A DNA stretch of 64,000 nt from Margaritifera margaritifera (Eukaryota; Mollusca; Bivalvia; Unionida; Margaritiferidae), in NCBI GenBank assembly GCA_029931535.1, contig JAQPZY010001686.1, forward strand, positions 10,017,001 to 10,081,000, written 5' to 3'. Position 1 is the stretch's first letter. Each line of letters opens with the position of its first letter. The notes under the pieces are model-generated. The model worked only from the letters and a program-made list of their open reading frames with translations. It was not told the DNA's origin and searched no databases. Below are positions 24,800 through 34,845 of this stretch, one piece after another. The translations under genes were made by a program, and so were the position numbers.

Positions 24800-25700
24800 A
24801 TACTACAAAAGTAAATACATCTTTTACTCATAAAGCAGGCAGTTGAGATTGTACGAAAGCCATACACTCAAGCTTTCTTCTCCAGACTGTTGCTGGTGAC
24901 AAAGTCCAATGGCAAATTGAAACCTGTGATCGACCTCAGCAGGCTCAACCAGTTCATTTCAGCCCCAAAATTCAAGATGGAGACAGCAAAGTCCATCCAT
25001 CTTTCAGTGCAGCGCAATGACTACGCGATCAGTATAGTCCTGTCCGATGTGTATTTTCACATTCCAATCCATACAACATCGCGCAAATATGTTTGCTTTG
25101 CCTATTCGGACCAAATTGTATCAATTGTGTGCTCTTCCTTTCGGCCTTAACCTAAGCCATTAGGCTTTCATGAAAACTTTAGACTGTTTAATCTCAAGGT
25201 TTAGGATGACCTCCTCCACAGTGATGGCAGAGTACCTGGACGACATCCTTCAAAAACATTGTGTAAGTTTGGTTTTGGTCCAAGATGTGAACAACCATCT
25301 TGCCCTCATTCGCAGTCTAGGGTGGATAATAAGCATAGAGAAGTTGAACCTTATCCCCTCTCAACATTTTATCCATCACGGTATGGACTTTTTCACACAC
25401 CTCAATCTCGTACGTCTCCCTCCCAAATGCATCGAAAACATCATTCATGTGTTGGAGAGGATTTAAAACTGAATGTTTATCTCAGCGAGGGAGTTTCTTG
25501 AACTCCTTGGCCTATTCACTGCTGTGGCAGATTTGTTACCCCTTGGCCGCCTTTACATGCACCCATTACAAATGGCCCTTCTAGCACAATGGCAACCTTT
25601 CACAGGCCATCTAGATCAGAACATTATGACATAGACCAACATCAAAAACTTCCTTCTCCAATGGCAAGATAGGGAGTGGCTCATGGCAGGAATATCCCTC
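24800..25700 (+). pseudogene. Reverse transcriptase domain of the DIRS-like element
   Basis: At 24890-25090 the translation reads LLVTKSNGKLKPVIDLSRLN followed by QFI, then ISIVLSDVYFHIPIHTTSRK and YVCFAYSD. These are the fingers/palm motifs of DIRS and Ty3-type RTs, with the first catalytic Asp in LSDVYFHIPI. The catalytic box YLDD lies at about 25229 (MAEYLDDILQ) in another frame. Stops occur after the RRPF-like turn at about 25148 and near 25466, so the enzyme cannot be made. Confidence 0.85.
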
Positions 25701-25763
25701 GAAAACCCACAACCACAAAAAACGATTTGTACCAATTGCAGTCTGTTGGGTTGAAGAGCACAC

Positions 25764-26483
25764 TTGCTACCAGACTTTATGACAGTCAGTGGCAGGTGGA
25801 CGCTTCAAAAACTGGCTTTTCACATCAACCTCCTGGAAATGAAAGCCATTCTCAATGCCTCCAACACTTGGATAGAATGCATACGCGGACATACAGTCCT
25901 GATTATGTCGGACAATTTGGTAGTGGTCACATACCTCTTCAGACAGGGAGGGATGAAATCACCGGACCTTTGCATCATGGAATGGGATTACCTTCAGTGG
26001 TGCACACAATACCAGATAAATATCCAAGTCCGCAACAAACCAGGATGGCTCAACGTTTTATCTGACTCACTGTCAAGGAGAGGACAGCTGCTTCATACAG
26101 AGTGGTCTCCATCCTTCCACATTCAGTCAAGTTTGCACCCTATGGGGCCGCCCGATGATAGATCTTTTCACAACGAGGTGGAACAAATTGCCCACCTTCA
26201 TCTCCCCTTTTCTGGACCCAGAAGCATTAGCCGTCGATGCTCTATTAGTGAACTTGGAGGGAATGTGGACCTACACCTTCCCTCCATCAGTCCTGATACC
26301 AAAAGTAGTTCAGAAAGTGAGGAACATGAACTGCCAGATTCTGATTGCCCCTCTATGATGGGACTAACCCTGGATCAACAATATGCTCGCCCTAGCGTCA
26401 CACATACCCAGGAAAGTCAAAGCGACCCCCAATCTACTAAAGCAGCCCAGGTCGCCACTGTTCCATCTGTGTTGGAACTTTAG
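25764..26483 (+). pseudogene. RNase H domain of the DIRS-like element
   Basis: Open for 239 codons. FHINLLEMKAILNA holds the catalytic Glu, VLIMSDNLVVVTYLFRQGG the catalytic Asp and the family motif, and WLNVLSDSLSRRGQLLHTEW the conserved C-terminal Asp-Ser-Leu-Ser-Arg block. The downstream part becomes unstructured and leads into the recombinase, which starts in another frame three bases after the stop. This is the best preserved frame of the element. Confidence 0.85.
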
Positions 26484-26485
26484 TT

Positions 26486-27570
26486 GTGGAGAGGATCGCA
26501 ACAGCTAGATGGCCCTCCACTCTGAAGGCATACAAAGGGAAATGGCAGGTTTTTAATGACTGGTGTCACATTGGTGATGTCACACCAGTCTATGCCTCCA
26601 TTCCTCAGCTGGCCAACTTCTTTCTCTTTCTCTTTGGAGACAAGAAGTTAGCCCCTATCACCATAAGGGGATACCAGTCCATGATCTCGGGCACATTCTG
26701 ATATCATGGATAAGATGATATTGGACACAACAAGGATCTTTTCTGACTTGCTGTCCAATTTCCGTCCAGATCACGCTCACTCACGTTATTCCCAAAATGG
26801 AATCTCTCCTGGGTGTTGACATGGCTTAACTCATCCAAGTTCAAGCCCCTGTCATCCACATCCATCAGTCAGCTATCATATAAGACTTGCTTTCTGATAG
26901 CACTTGCCTCAGCATGCAGAGTCAGTGAGCTACATGCCGTCTCTGTCGACCTGATCTACATACAGTTCTGTCCCAACGGATCAGTTGTCTTAATGACACA
27001 ACCTGGGTTTATTTTGAAAAACTGATTGCCATCAGTAGGCAATCAATAAATATTTGTCCTCTCTCCTCAATTGATACGTTGAGAGAGGCGAAGCTCCAAG
27101 CTCCAAGATCCCGTATGCACTCTCAGATATTATTTGACACATACAGAGAGCATCCGTAATAGACGGACCAGGGTTTTACTGTCCCTCAAGTCCAGAAAGC
27201 AAGACATAACACCACAAGCACTAGCCACTTGGTTAAAGGGAGTTATAAAATCTGCGTACACTGACCTCTCTTAGGAACAGGTATGCCTCATGAAAATCTT
27301 GACTCATGAAATACGAGCAATTTCCAAGAGCCTGGCATTAGAATGTAACGTCTCAATTTGAGAGACATGGTGGAGTCAGTTGGATGGCATACCCAGACCA
27401 CTTTCTTCAGCTTCTGTCTTCTGGACATGGCCTCTCAGAGGAGAGAATTGAACCTCATCTGGCCAGTGATAGCTGCACAGACAGTAACCACTCCCCAATC
27501 ATAGCAGCACAACCTCACAACCAGGTGGTATTGGCCACTTTTGCAGGGTTCGCCTGGGAAAAATTTTAAG
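26486..27570 (+). pseudogene. Tyrosine recombinase of the DIRS-like element
   Basis: The N-terminal SAM-like core-binding part is at 26486-26701 (RWPSTLKAYKGKWQVFNDWC; TIRGYQSMISGTF, then a stop). At 26813-27025 comes the catalytic part: FLIALASACRVSELHAVSVD carries the first catalytic Arg in the xxRxSEL motif of phage-integrase-type recombinases. At about 27300-27330 THEIRAISKS supplies the H-x-x-R box, and ESVGWH-like residues follow near 27370-27400, where the C-terminal His/Trp and Tyr lie. Frames change at least three times and include stops. By family this enzyme inserts the circular DNA copy. Confidence 0.82.
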
Positions 27571-27754
27571 GTTGAAACCATAATCAAGTGCGGAATCCCA
27601 CAGGGATCTCCCTCGCACATGTATAAACAAAGGTCTCCTGTTGTGCTTAACTAACATTAGGAGAATTTCATCCATTAGTAGAGCAATCATGCTCATACTG
27701 GGTGACACAGGTAGAGGTAGGATGCTCAGCATTTCCTCCTTCTCTTATCTATTC

Positions 27755-27845
27755 TCCTAATGTAATGTGATCAGGTAATGTATTTGATGGAGAAAGGAAA
27801 TTTTTTTGTAAATTATGTTTCTCCGATAATACTTACCTGATCACA
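27755..27845 (+). repeat. Internal complementary region of the DIRS-like element
   Basis: The sequence aatgtgatcaggtaatg (27765-27781) is followed after about 50 bases by its complement (acttacctgatcac, 27832-27845), with tggagaaa and tttctccg also pairing, so the segment is a self-complementary hairpin. The same aatgtgatcaggtaatg is found inverted outside the left terminus at about 22377-22393. In DIRS elements such a region bridges the ends during circle formation. Confidence 0.75.
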
Positions 27846-27880
27846 CAATGCAAGCATCCTTTAAAGTTTCACTCAAGTAA

Positions 27881-28030
27881 AATACTGGTTACATCTGGGT
27901 ATAATGGTAGCCACCTAGCAGTTAGAAAGGGGAGTTAAGCTGTAAGAGTTGCTTCACTTTGTCTATATAATATATAGACAGAAAGACATTTTTTATCTGG
28001 GCTGGATTCAAAGGTAGCAGAGAAAAGTTT
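27881..28030 (-). repeat. Right inverted terminal repeat of the DIRS-like element
   Basis: Inverted counterpart of 22404-22568, ending ggctggattcaaaggtagca then gagaaaagtt. The palindromic tctatataatatataga core (about 27961-27977) is shared by both termini. Confidence 0.9.
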
Positions 28031-28495
28031 TTTCATCTTTGGCACAAGAAAGTTTCATCCATGGTGCCTGTAGTGCGCATAAAATAGACCTAAGAAAATA
28101 AAGATAAAAGATCATTATGGTTGATTTTAGACTGAATCAAGTACATCCAAAGCTTACTTAATAGAGAGGGCTCAATGCCAGAGAAGCATAAGATGATCAA
28201 TTTCAGTGGCTGACATAAAATATCTTACTGATTTTGATTAACTTGGGTATCATCAAGAGAACATCATCTATAATCAGTGGTAGAAAAAGTAAAGAAGAAA
28301 GATGAAATCTTTAGCAAAAACACTGCTGCATTTATTTCCAAAGTAGTGTACAGGGAGGAAAAAATGTAGACTCAAATGTCCAAAATAAATTTGAGAGGAG
28401 AATGCTTACTTGAGCATGGGGAATTAAAATCCCAGTATGGAAGGCTTATGACAGGATAGCCTGATAATGATCACAGGTGCTTGGGTCATGGATTG

Positions 28496-28748
28496 ATTAA
28501 TTTCAGCAATAAATATTCATTTTTCCAGCATTATATACTTTCAATCAGTCATTGTTGAGTTAGGCTATAGCACAGTGTGCTACAATTTCCTTGTCAACTA
28601 AAGTAACCATGTCCTGAAAAGTGGACATGGTTATTTTTTGTTATAGCAGACAAGAAATTGTAGAAAAACCATGCTGTAGTCTGACTCTGCAATGACTGAT
28701 TCAAAGTGTGTAATGCTGGAAAAGTGAATATTTATTGCAGAAATTAAT
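28496..28748. repeat. 253-bp foldback (palindromic) element
   Basis: The left arm starts attaatttcagcaataaata at 28496 and the complement of the right arm reads attaatttctgcaataaata from 28748. Pairing continues (ttccagcatta, cagtcattg, ctacaattt, cttgtc) to the centre, where ccatgtcc (about 28608) pairs with ggacatgg (about 28624) around a loop of a few bases. Arms are about 120 bp. No coding capacity. It is a MITE-like foldback or a source of a long hairpin RNA. Confidence 0.88.
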
Positions 28749-29034
28749 AAATAAATGACACAAGTTCCTATTATAATGATATGTGTTGAATTTCTTTAAC
28801 AAACAAGGTGCAGGTATGGGTGTTTGTAAGCCCTGGTTTTTTTTCTCAAAATGACCCCACATTTTGACCTGGAAGAGGCCACTGGGCCCCACTTTTTCTA
28901 TTTTTTGAATGAACACACCCAGTGATGTGTCATGTGGTGATGTTTCGACTTGGAAGGTCCAGGATTTTTCAGGAAGGGTGCAATCTGTGCCCAGAATTGG
29001 ACTTTGTATTTTAAGGATTTTATCCTTTTTTATA

Positions 29035-29500
29035 TGCCTGCCATAAGGTTGAGCAAATTATGTTACGATGTTGTCTATGCATCCAGCTGTCTGTGACCAA
29101 TTTCATTTCCGTACAATAACCCAAGTCGTCCACACCATCTACAATTACCAAACTTTGTGGATGGCTTGTACTGGGGGTAAAAAGAACCCAGTCTATTTTG
29201 GCATCAAAAGATCAAAGTTCAAGGTCACTGGAAGGAAGATAAATAGTTTCTGCACATTAATTTCTGTTATCGACAGTGTACCATCACTAAAGTTTGTGGA
29301 TGACTTACATGATGGGTAAGAAAGAAGCCCATTTATTTTGGAATCAAAAGGTCAAGGTCACTGTAACTGAAAGAAGATAAATGGTTTCTGCATAACCACT
29401 TTGGTTTTAGAGCACATGCCTTGCCCAGAGTTTGTGGAGAGCTTGCACTAAAGGCATGGAAGAAGGCTACTGATACTAGGTTTAAATATCAAGACCACTG
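29035..29500. repeat. Short-period dispersed repeat with AAGGTCA blocks, copy 1
   Basis: Two to three diverged units of about 120 bp: gcctgccataaggttgag, caatttcatttccgtacaat, accaaactttgtggatggct, aaaagatcaaagttcaaggt and tttctgcaca. The same order of blocks recurs at 33255-33480 and 43735-44150. Confidence 0.8.
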
Positions 29501-29509
29501 TGGGATATA

Positions 29510-29800
29510 ACTCCCATCTCCTCTTACCTATTCTCATGCTGTATTATGATCTGGTAACTTATTTTAAAAAGAAAAAAATTGTTTCTTTGATAATGCTTAC
29601 GTTGATCTTAATATGGGCACACCCTCCTAAGCCCTCCCCGCAGTTATTTCCTGGAAGAGCTTGCACAACCGCTCCAGTAGTGACTGACAATTGATGAGAA
29701 ATGGCACCAGTCCCTCTATTAAAGAAGAGACAACTCTTCTCTGACTTCAACCTTGGCAGCAGATGACCCTTTTTAGTACTTCCTTGGCTGAAACAATACA
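29510..29800 (+). mobile_element. Decayed DIRS-like terminal fragment
   Basis: The run tcttacctattctcatgctg, tatgatctggtaac, then aaattgtttctttgataatg cttacgttgatc parallels 27745-27845 of the larger element (cttatctattctcctaatgt, gtgatcaggtaatg, tgtttctccgataatactta) in order and spacing. Beyond about 29620 similarity fades. It is a low-identity relic. Confidence 0.45.
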
Positions 29801-30720
29801 AAAGACATGGTGAACATATTTTTTTAGCTTGGGAGGGTTGGATTTGGGATGTAGTGGATATACTCCTTATGTATTATGTTCGAGCAAGATTATCAACGAA
29901 ACATATTTTGTTCTAAAAGTTGATTTTTAATTCATGTGTGATAGTGCTAATTGTCAGCAATGGTGCACAAGAGAAATAGCCAAAGTGTTCCTAAACATAC
30001 ATTATTACACTATGCACACTGTATAGAAAGTGAAGGGATTGTAATGAACAGGCTTGGTCAATTTTACTTTATTGTGAATCAGTTATATTAATTGAATTTC
30101 CTTAGCATTTGACAAGGAATGCACATTTATTTATGTAACAAACTGTATGAGAAACTTGGTACTTGCAGATTCATATTGCACATGTTCACAATCTAAAGCA
30201 TTGAGTATGCCAGGTGATCTATGGTTGCAGGAAAAGAAATAGACTTTGCTATAAGTTCAGAATTGGGTATTTGTGACAAAAGCAAAGAGAAATTTGAAAT
30301 ATGGCAAAAGCAAATGCAGAGTATTTTATGTCTTTTTCTGACTATAATAAAAGTTTCCTTTCAGTTCTTCAATTCATAGCTTAGCTAGAACTGCAGGAAA
30401 AATCAACATGAAGAGACTTTTTGCTACATTGATTTTCCTTGGATCCAACCAGTGTCTTTACAGGAGCACTATTGAATTTTCTTTAAATTTTAATCTAAAT
30501 AATGAAAAGTATGAGAGTAATTTTCTTAATTTCACTTGCACCTATTACAGACAAACAAAACTCTTTCTGTGGCTGTGATAATAATTTACATATCATTAAT
30601 AGATGACCTGCGGCTCAATATGCTTCATGAAATCAGTATTTTTTAAAAATGCAAAAATGTTTTTTGTCAGAGCTGTAGAATTCATAATATTTTATTTGAA
30701 TCATTTATCATCTTTGCTTG

Positions 30721-30911
30721 CTTATAAGTTGAGTCCAACTGCAAACAACATAGACCCTGATCTGCCATCACATAATATGCCAGCATATCAGGGTATATGT
30801 TGTTTGTTGTACTGATTACTCTTAACAAGCTGCATAGACCCATGTCTGCTGGCATATTATGCGATGGCAGATCAGGGTCTTTGCAGTTTGCAGTTGGACT
30901 CAACTTATAAG
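30721..30911. mobile_element. Double-hairpin palindromic element, copy A
   Basis: The left end cttataagttgagtccaact and the complement of the right end are identical for about 25 bases, continuing with gcaaac. Inside, each half is itself a hairpin: aacatagaccctgatctgcc pairs with ggcagatcagggtct-like sequence, and caaacaacata pairs with tatgttgtttg. The whole can form a cruciform with nested stems. Related copies: 60922-61062 and 63569-63788. Confidence 0.85.
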
Positions 30912-31057
30912 TGAATACATATATTATTGATATTAGTTACTGGTAGGGACCATTTTTACGGTTGATTTTAAATCACATAAACTAGATTTTACAGTGCATC
31001 TACCCCCATATTTTCACAAATTTGGGGAGAAACCTATTTTGTTAATCATAAAATCTG

Positions 31058-31395
31058 GGAGCTGTGGTGGTGCAGTGGCTATCATGCTGAACTTGTGACC
31101 AAAAGAGAGTGGGTTTGAATCCTACCATTGGGTCAGCCTTGTGACCAAAGAGTGTGGGTTTGAATCCTACCATTGGGTCAGCCTTGTGACCAAAAGAGTG
31201 TGGGTTTTAATCCTACCATTGGGTCAGCCTTGTGACCAAAATAGTGTGGGTTTGAATCGTACCTTTGGTGTATCCATGAGCAAGGCACTTTCCTAGATTG
31301 TCTCAGCTCTAAATAACCTTCTGTAGTTGTGCTGCAAAACACGAAACCAAACCATCACAAAATCTTCTGTGTGCAACTGTTTGTGCCTTTTGATT
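31058..31395 (+). mobile_element. tRNA-derived SINE with quadruplicated B-box module
   Basis: Head gggagctgtggtggtgcagt resembles the SINE at 3474. A B-box-like gggtttgaatcctacc follows, then a 45-46-bp module starting ttgtgaccaaaagagtgtgg is present four times (starts near 31093, 31139, 31184, 31229), repeating the B box each time. The body then continues with tgagcaaggcactttcctag and a short A/C-rich tail. Confidence 0.75.
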
Positions 31396-31843
31396 TATTA
31401 AACTACTTGGATGTTATGTTCAAACCCTATAGGCGTGGATATTGTTCAGTCACGATGTTTTCTTCCTGAGTTATACTCTTCTTCAATCAAGTGTAATTAC
31501 CAGTGACATACATATGGAAGGAACACATTTCTTGTCTGAATCAGTACAAAAGCTATACAGATTTACATAAATTACACAGGTACATGTATAGCCACAGTAG
31601 TTTGCATGATATGTGCATTGTAGGAAACATATTTAGTTTTGATGAAGGGGAGAGATGCTAGATATTGTAATTTACGGCCCATCTTGACACCAACATTTGC
31701 CTCCAAAAATGTATATTTGCAGTGCGCATTGGTTCCTATCAAAAGATTGTTGGTTATTCTGAGTTCTTGCTTCCTCCATCTCTTTAATGTACACATAAAT
31801 TGATGTAAATGCAAATTGACTTGGATGCTGTTGTTAATTACAG

Positions 31844-31954
31844 GAAAAATCCTACCCACAGAGAAGAATGTTGCCACCCTGGGGATGAAAGTTTTGAAGA
31901 GAATTCCGAAGATGAAGGCTTACCTGACTGCCCATTTGGGGAAACTTGCTACAG
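31844..31954 (+). CDS. APLF: APLF-like exon, end of PBZ finger 1 and start of PBZ finger 2
   Basis: A 111-bp symmetric exon (phase 2 at both ends) encoding residues 391-427. It opens with the Arg codon split by the intron and KNPTHREECCHPGD: the two His (in THRE and CCHP) are the remaining zinc ligands of PBZ finger 1. An acidic spacer (ESFEENSEDEG) leads to DCPFGETCYR, the Cys-Cys half of finger 2. PBZ fingers bind poly(ADP-ribose) and recruit APLF to sites of PARP activity. Finger 1 has Cys where most PBZ fingers have Phe/Tyr two residues before the last His. Acceptor taattacag, donor gtatga. Confidence 0.92.
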
Positions 31955-33254
31955 GTATGAAGCAATATCTGTTAAACTTTGTTTTTCTCTTTTATTTCAT
32001 ATTTTTTTATTCCCCGCACCCCCATATTCAGTTTAGGGGATACCTAGTGCCCATGTCAGTCTGTACGTATATCCCAAATTCCATTTTCACTAGATATCTT
32101 TTGAAACCCTGCATGGACTGAAATGAAGCCCTGCATGGACTGAAATGAAGTTTGGAATGGAAGGTAATATCAAGAAGATCTGGTTCAAGTTCAGTTTTCA
32201 TCTCTCATGAAAATTTTACCAAGTTGTGGGACATATATATTTAGAAGTTTGTGCTTGCATCACAAATTTTGTTTCCTCCTGATAACTTTTGAAGGACCTC
32301 ATTGATTCAAACCAAATGGAGTTTTATATCATGAAGACCTTATGATGTCAAAAATTTGTTATGGCTCCTGTTTGCTCTTACATCATGAATTTCATTTCTG
32401 TTCAGTAACTTTTGAAATACTACATGAATTGATGAGTCCAGGGGCATTGGTGACATTACAATGCATTCACGGATGGGTGGGATTACATAATCCCTGCCTT
32501 TTATCTGAAAAGCGTGGGGATAATTAGATGAAACACTAACCTCCTCTTCCCATCTATTTTCATTTCATCGCAACTTGTATCCGAGACTTTAACAAGATGG
32601 TGTAGCATGTAATAGGTGCATAAATCATGTTGTTTTTTGTCTTGCCTGTTCTTGCAAAGGCAAGGCATAGGCATCACTCAGTCCAACAGAAACAGAAGCT
32701 GTGGTTAAGTTTTTGACTGAAGTTTTTATGTATGATCATACATACCAAACCTTGTTAACTCATTGCTGCAATACTTGAACTGTAGAATCAGTAAGCACTG
32801 CTCTTTTATCTTCTGGTACCCCAACCTGCTGCTCCTGAGAAAAGGTCATGGTAATTTGAAATTCTTGGTTCAGGTTTCAATAAATGTCTTTCTTTTTATC
32901 ATTCATCACAAAACTCTGGATGGATTATCGCCAAGATCAGATTGTGGAGTTAAGCAATATCCTTTCATCTCCATGCATCATAACCCACCATCTGTCCCTA
33001 AAGCAAGGTCAAGTTCATTTGAAATGTTCATCAAGTTTTCATTTAAAGTCTTCCTATATGATCAAATGTTCCAAACCTAAAGAGGCTTTTCAGTAATATT
33101 TTCACTGTAGAATCAGTAGGCATTGTTTTATCTTTATGCACTCTTGTCCTTCCTTCATTCATATCTAAGGCAAGCTCAATGTCATTCCAACATCTTTCTG
33201 AAGTTTTTAGTTAGGGTATTTCTATATTGTCAAAAGTCATAGCCCTTTTTACAT

Positions 33255-33480
33255 GCCCGCCCTAAGGTGGAGTCTATTATGTTGTTATGTTGTCCATCCA
33301 TCTGTTGCCAGTTTCATTTCTGCACAATAACTCGAGTTCTTGACAATCTACAGTTACCAAACTTTGTGGATGGCTTGCACTTGGAGTAAGGAAAAACCCA
33401 ATCTATTTCAGGGTCAGAAGGTGAAAGGTCAAGGTCACTGACTAGCAGAAGAAACAATTGTTTCTGCACAAAAACATTAG
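33255..33480. repeat. Short-period dispersed repeat with AAGGTCA blocks, copy 2
   Basis: One to two units with the same blocks as 29035-29500: catgcccgccctaaggtgga, ccagtttcatttctgcacaa, accaaactttgtggatggct, aaggtcaaggtcactg, tttctgcaca. Confidence 0.8.
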
Positions 33481-33824
33481 TTTTGCATCAAGGGTTCCCA
33501 TGCAACTGGCAAAATGGGAAAAAGTTGGGAATAAGATTAGGTTTGTTCCCTACCAGGAAAAGTTCTTTATTTTTGCAAAAATTGGTCATAGTCAGGGAAA
33601 AGCTGGGGTTTTCATGAGCCACCTTAGACAGATCATTTGCCAAAAAAAATATGTTCAGAATCATAATTTAGCTGGTCACAAATTTAGTGTGTTAAGTTCG
33701 ATTACCAGAATTTTTGGAAGTTGCAGCTACTGCCATTGACTTGAATATTTGAACATAAAAAAATATTTACTTTTCTCTCTGTCTGTATAATTCATGACTA
33801 ATGAAAATGATATATTCCTGAATT

Positions 33825-34060
33825 TGTATAGTTGGTCCTAAATGAAAATGGTGCCAATCAGACAGGTATCTTGTGAACATGTTAATTAAGACAAAAGAAA
33901 ATCGGTTGTTGGTTTTTTTATACCAAATTTGGTATGTTGGAGTTTCTCAAGAATATCAGAGATGGTTTCAATACTCAGTAATTGAAAGAAGAGATGGTCT
34001 TATCCGGATTCCTCGAAATTCCTTTTGGTCATTAGAGCATCCATCCCTTTGAGGAACTTC
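33825..34060 (+). repeat. ATGGCC-type dispersed repeat, stub plus tail
   Basis: Begins with the unit start agttggtcctaaatgaaaat, then jumps to the tail (caggtatcttgtgaacatg, ggtatgttggagtttctc, ttttggtcattagagcat), matching 10790-11130 with an internal deletion. Confidence 0.75.
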
Positions 34061-34111
34061 TGTATTGTTTAGATTTCTGAACTTCTTTGGACAATAATAT
34101 TTTAAGCATGA

Positions 34112-34845
34112 TTAAGCAAAAATCACCTGTGTTAGACAAATGGAATTGGGTAGACGTATTGGTATTGCAAAAATCACTTGTGTTAGACAAGTGAAATGGG
34201 TCGAAGTATTTGTATTGCAAAAATCACTTGTGTTAGACAAATGAAATGGGTTGAAGTATTTGTATTGCAAAAATCACTTGTGTTAGACAAATGAAATGGG
34301 TTGAAGTATTTGTATTGCAAAAATCACTTGTGTTAGACAAATGGAATTGAGTAGACATATTTGTATTGCAAAAATCACTTGTGTTAGACAAGTGAAATGG
34401 GTTGAAGTATTTGTATCGCAAAAATCACTTGTGTTAGACAAATGGAATTGGGTAGACGTATTGGTATTGCAAAAATCACTTGTGTTAGACACATGGAATT
34501 GGGTAGACGTATTTGTATTGCAAAAATCACTTGTGTTAGACAAGTGAAATGGGTCGAAGTATTTGTATTGCAAAAATCACTTGTGTTAGACAAATGAAAT
34601 GGGTTGAAGTATTTGTATTGCAAAAATCACTTGTGTTAGACAAATGAAATGGGTAGACATATTTGTATTGAAAATTCACTTGTGTTAGACAAATGTAATG
34701 GGTAGACTTATTTGTATTGCAAAAATCACTTGTGTTAAGCAAATGAAATGGGTTGACATATTTTTATGGCAAAAATCACTTGTGTTAGACGAATGAAATG
34801 TGTAGACATATTTGTATTGCAAAAATCACTTGTGTTTGACAAAAA
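34112..34845. repeat. 50-bp minisatellite, about 14-15 copies
   Basis: Direct repeats of a 50-bp unit: attgcaaaaatcacttgtgt, tagacaaatgaaatgggttg, aagtatttgt. Starts are about 50 apart (34167, 34217 and so on). Units differ at a few positions (aaatg/gaattg, ttgaag/tagacg). Reading frames with repeated SNTSDFCNTNTST on the minus strand are produced by the array and are not evidence for a protein. Ends about 140 bp before the 29-bp array. Confidence 0.96.

Larger units (their letters stand above)
22404..28030 (+). mobile_element. DIRS-like tyrosine-recombinase retroelement, near full length, inactive
   Basis: A 5.6-kb unit bounded by inverted terminal repeats (22404-22568 and 27881-28030) enclosing, in order, a gag-like region, reverse transcriptase, RNase H and a tyrosine recombinase, all on the + strand. 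This order, inverted termini and the absence of an integrase or LTRs are the defining features of DIRS-group elements, which integrate by site-specific recombination and make no target duplication. Just inside the right terminus (27755-27845) is a segment complementary to both outer ends, the internal complementary region expected for circle formation. Many stops and frameshifts interrupt every domain. It lies in the APLF intron in the gene's sense orientation. The left limit could extend to about 22350, where sequence complementary to the internal region continues. Confidence 0.88.
18577..31843 (+). other. APLF intron (13,267 bp) splitting PBZ finger 1
   Basis: Phase 2, GT-AG. Contains a long-period degenerate repeat (19.6-21.3 kb), the DIRS element (22.4-28.0 kb), a foldback (28.5 kb), a short-repeat family (29.0-29.5 kb), a DIRS terminal scrap (29.5-29.8 kb), the double-hairpin element (30.7 kb) and a SINE (31.06 kb). 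The stretches 18577-19600, 21345-22350, 28031-28495, 29800-30720 and 31400-31843 show nothing recognisable apart from a TAGG microsatellite at 21809-21831. Confidence 0.8.

Noticed and set aside
34032..34742. Overlapping minus-strand frames with repeated SNTSDFCNTNTST
   Set aside because: Generated by the 50-bp minisatellite; the frame shifts from unit to unit.
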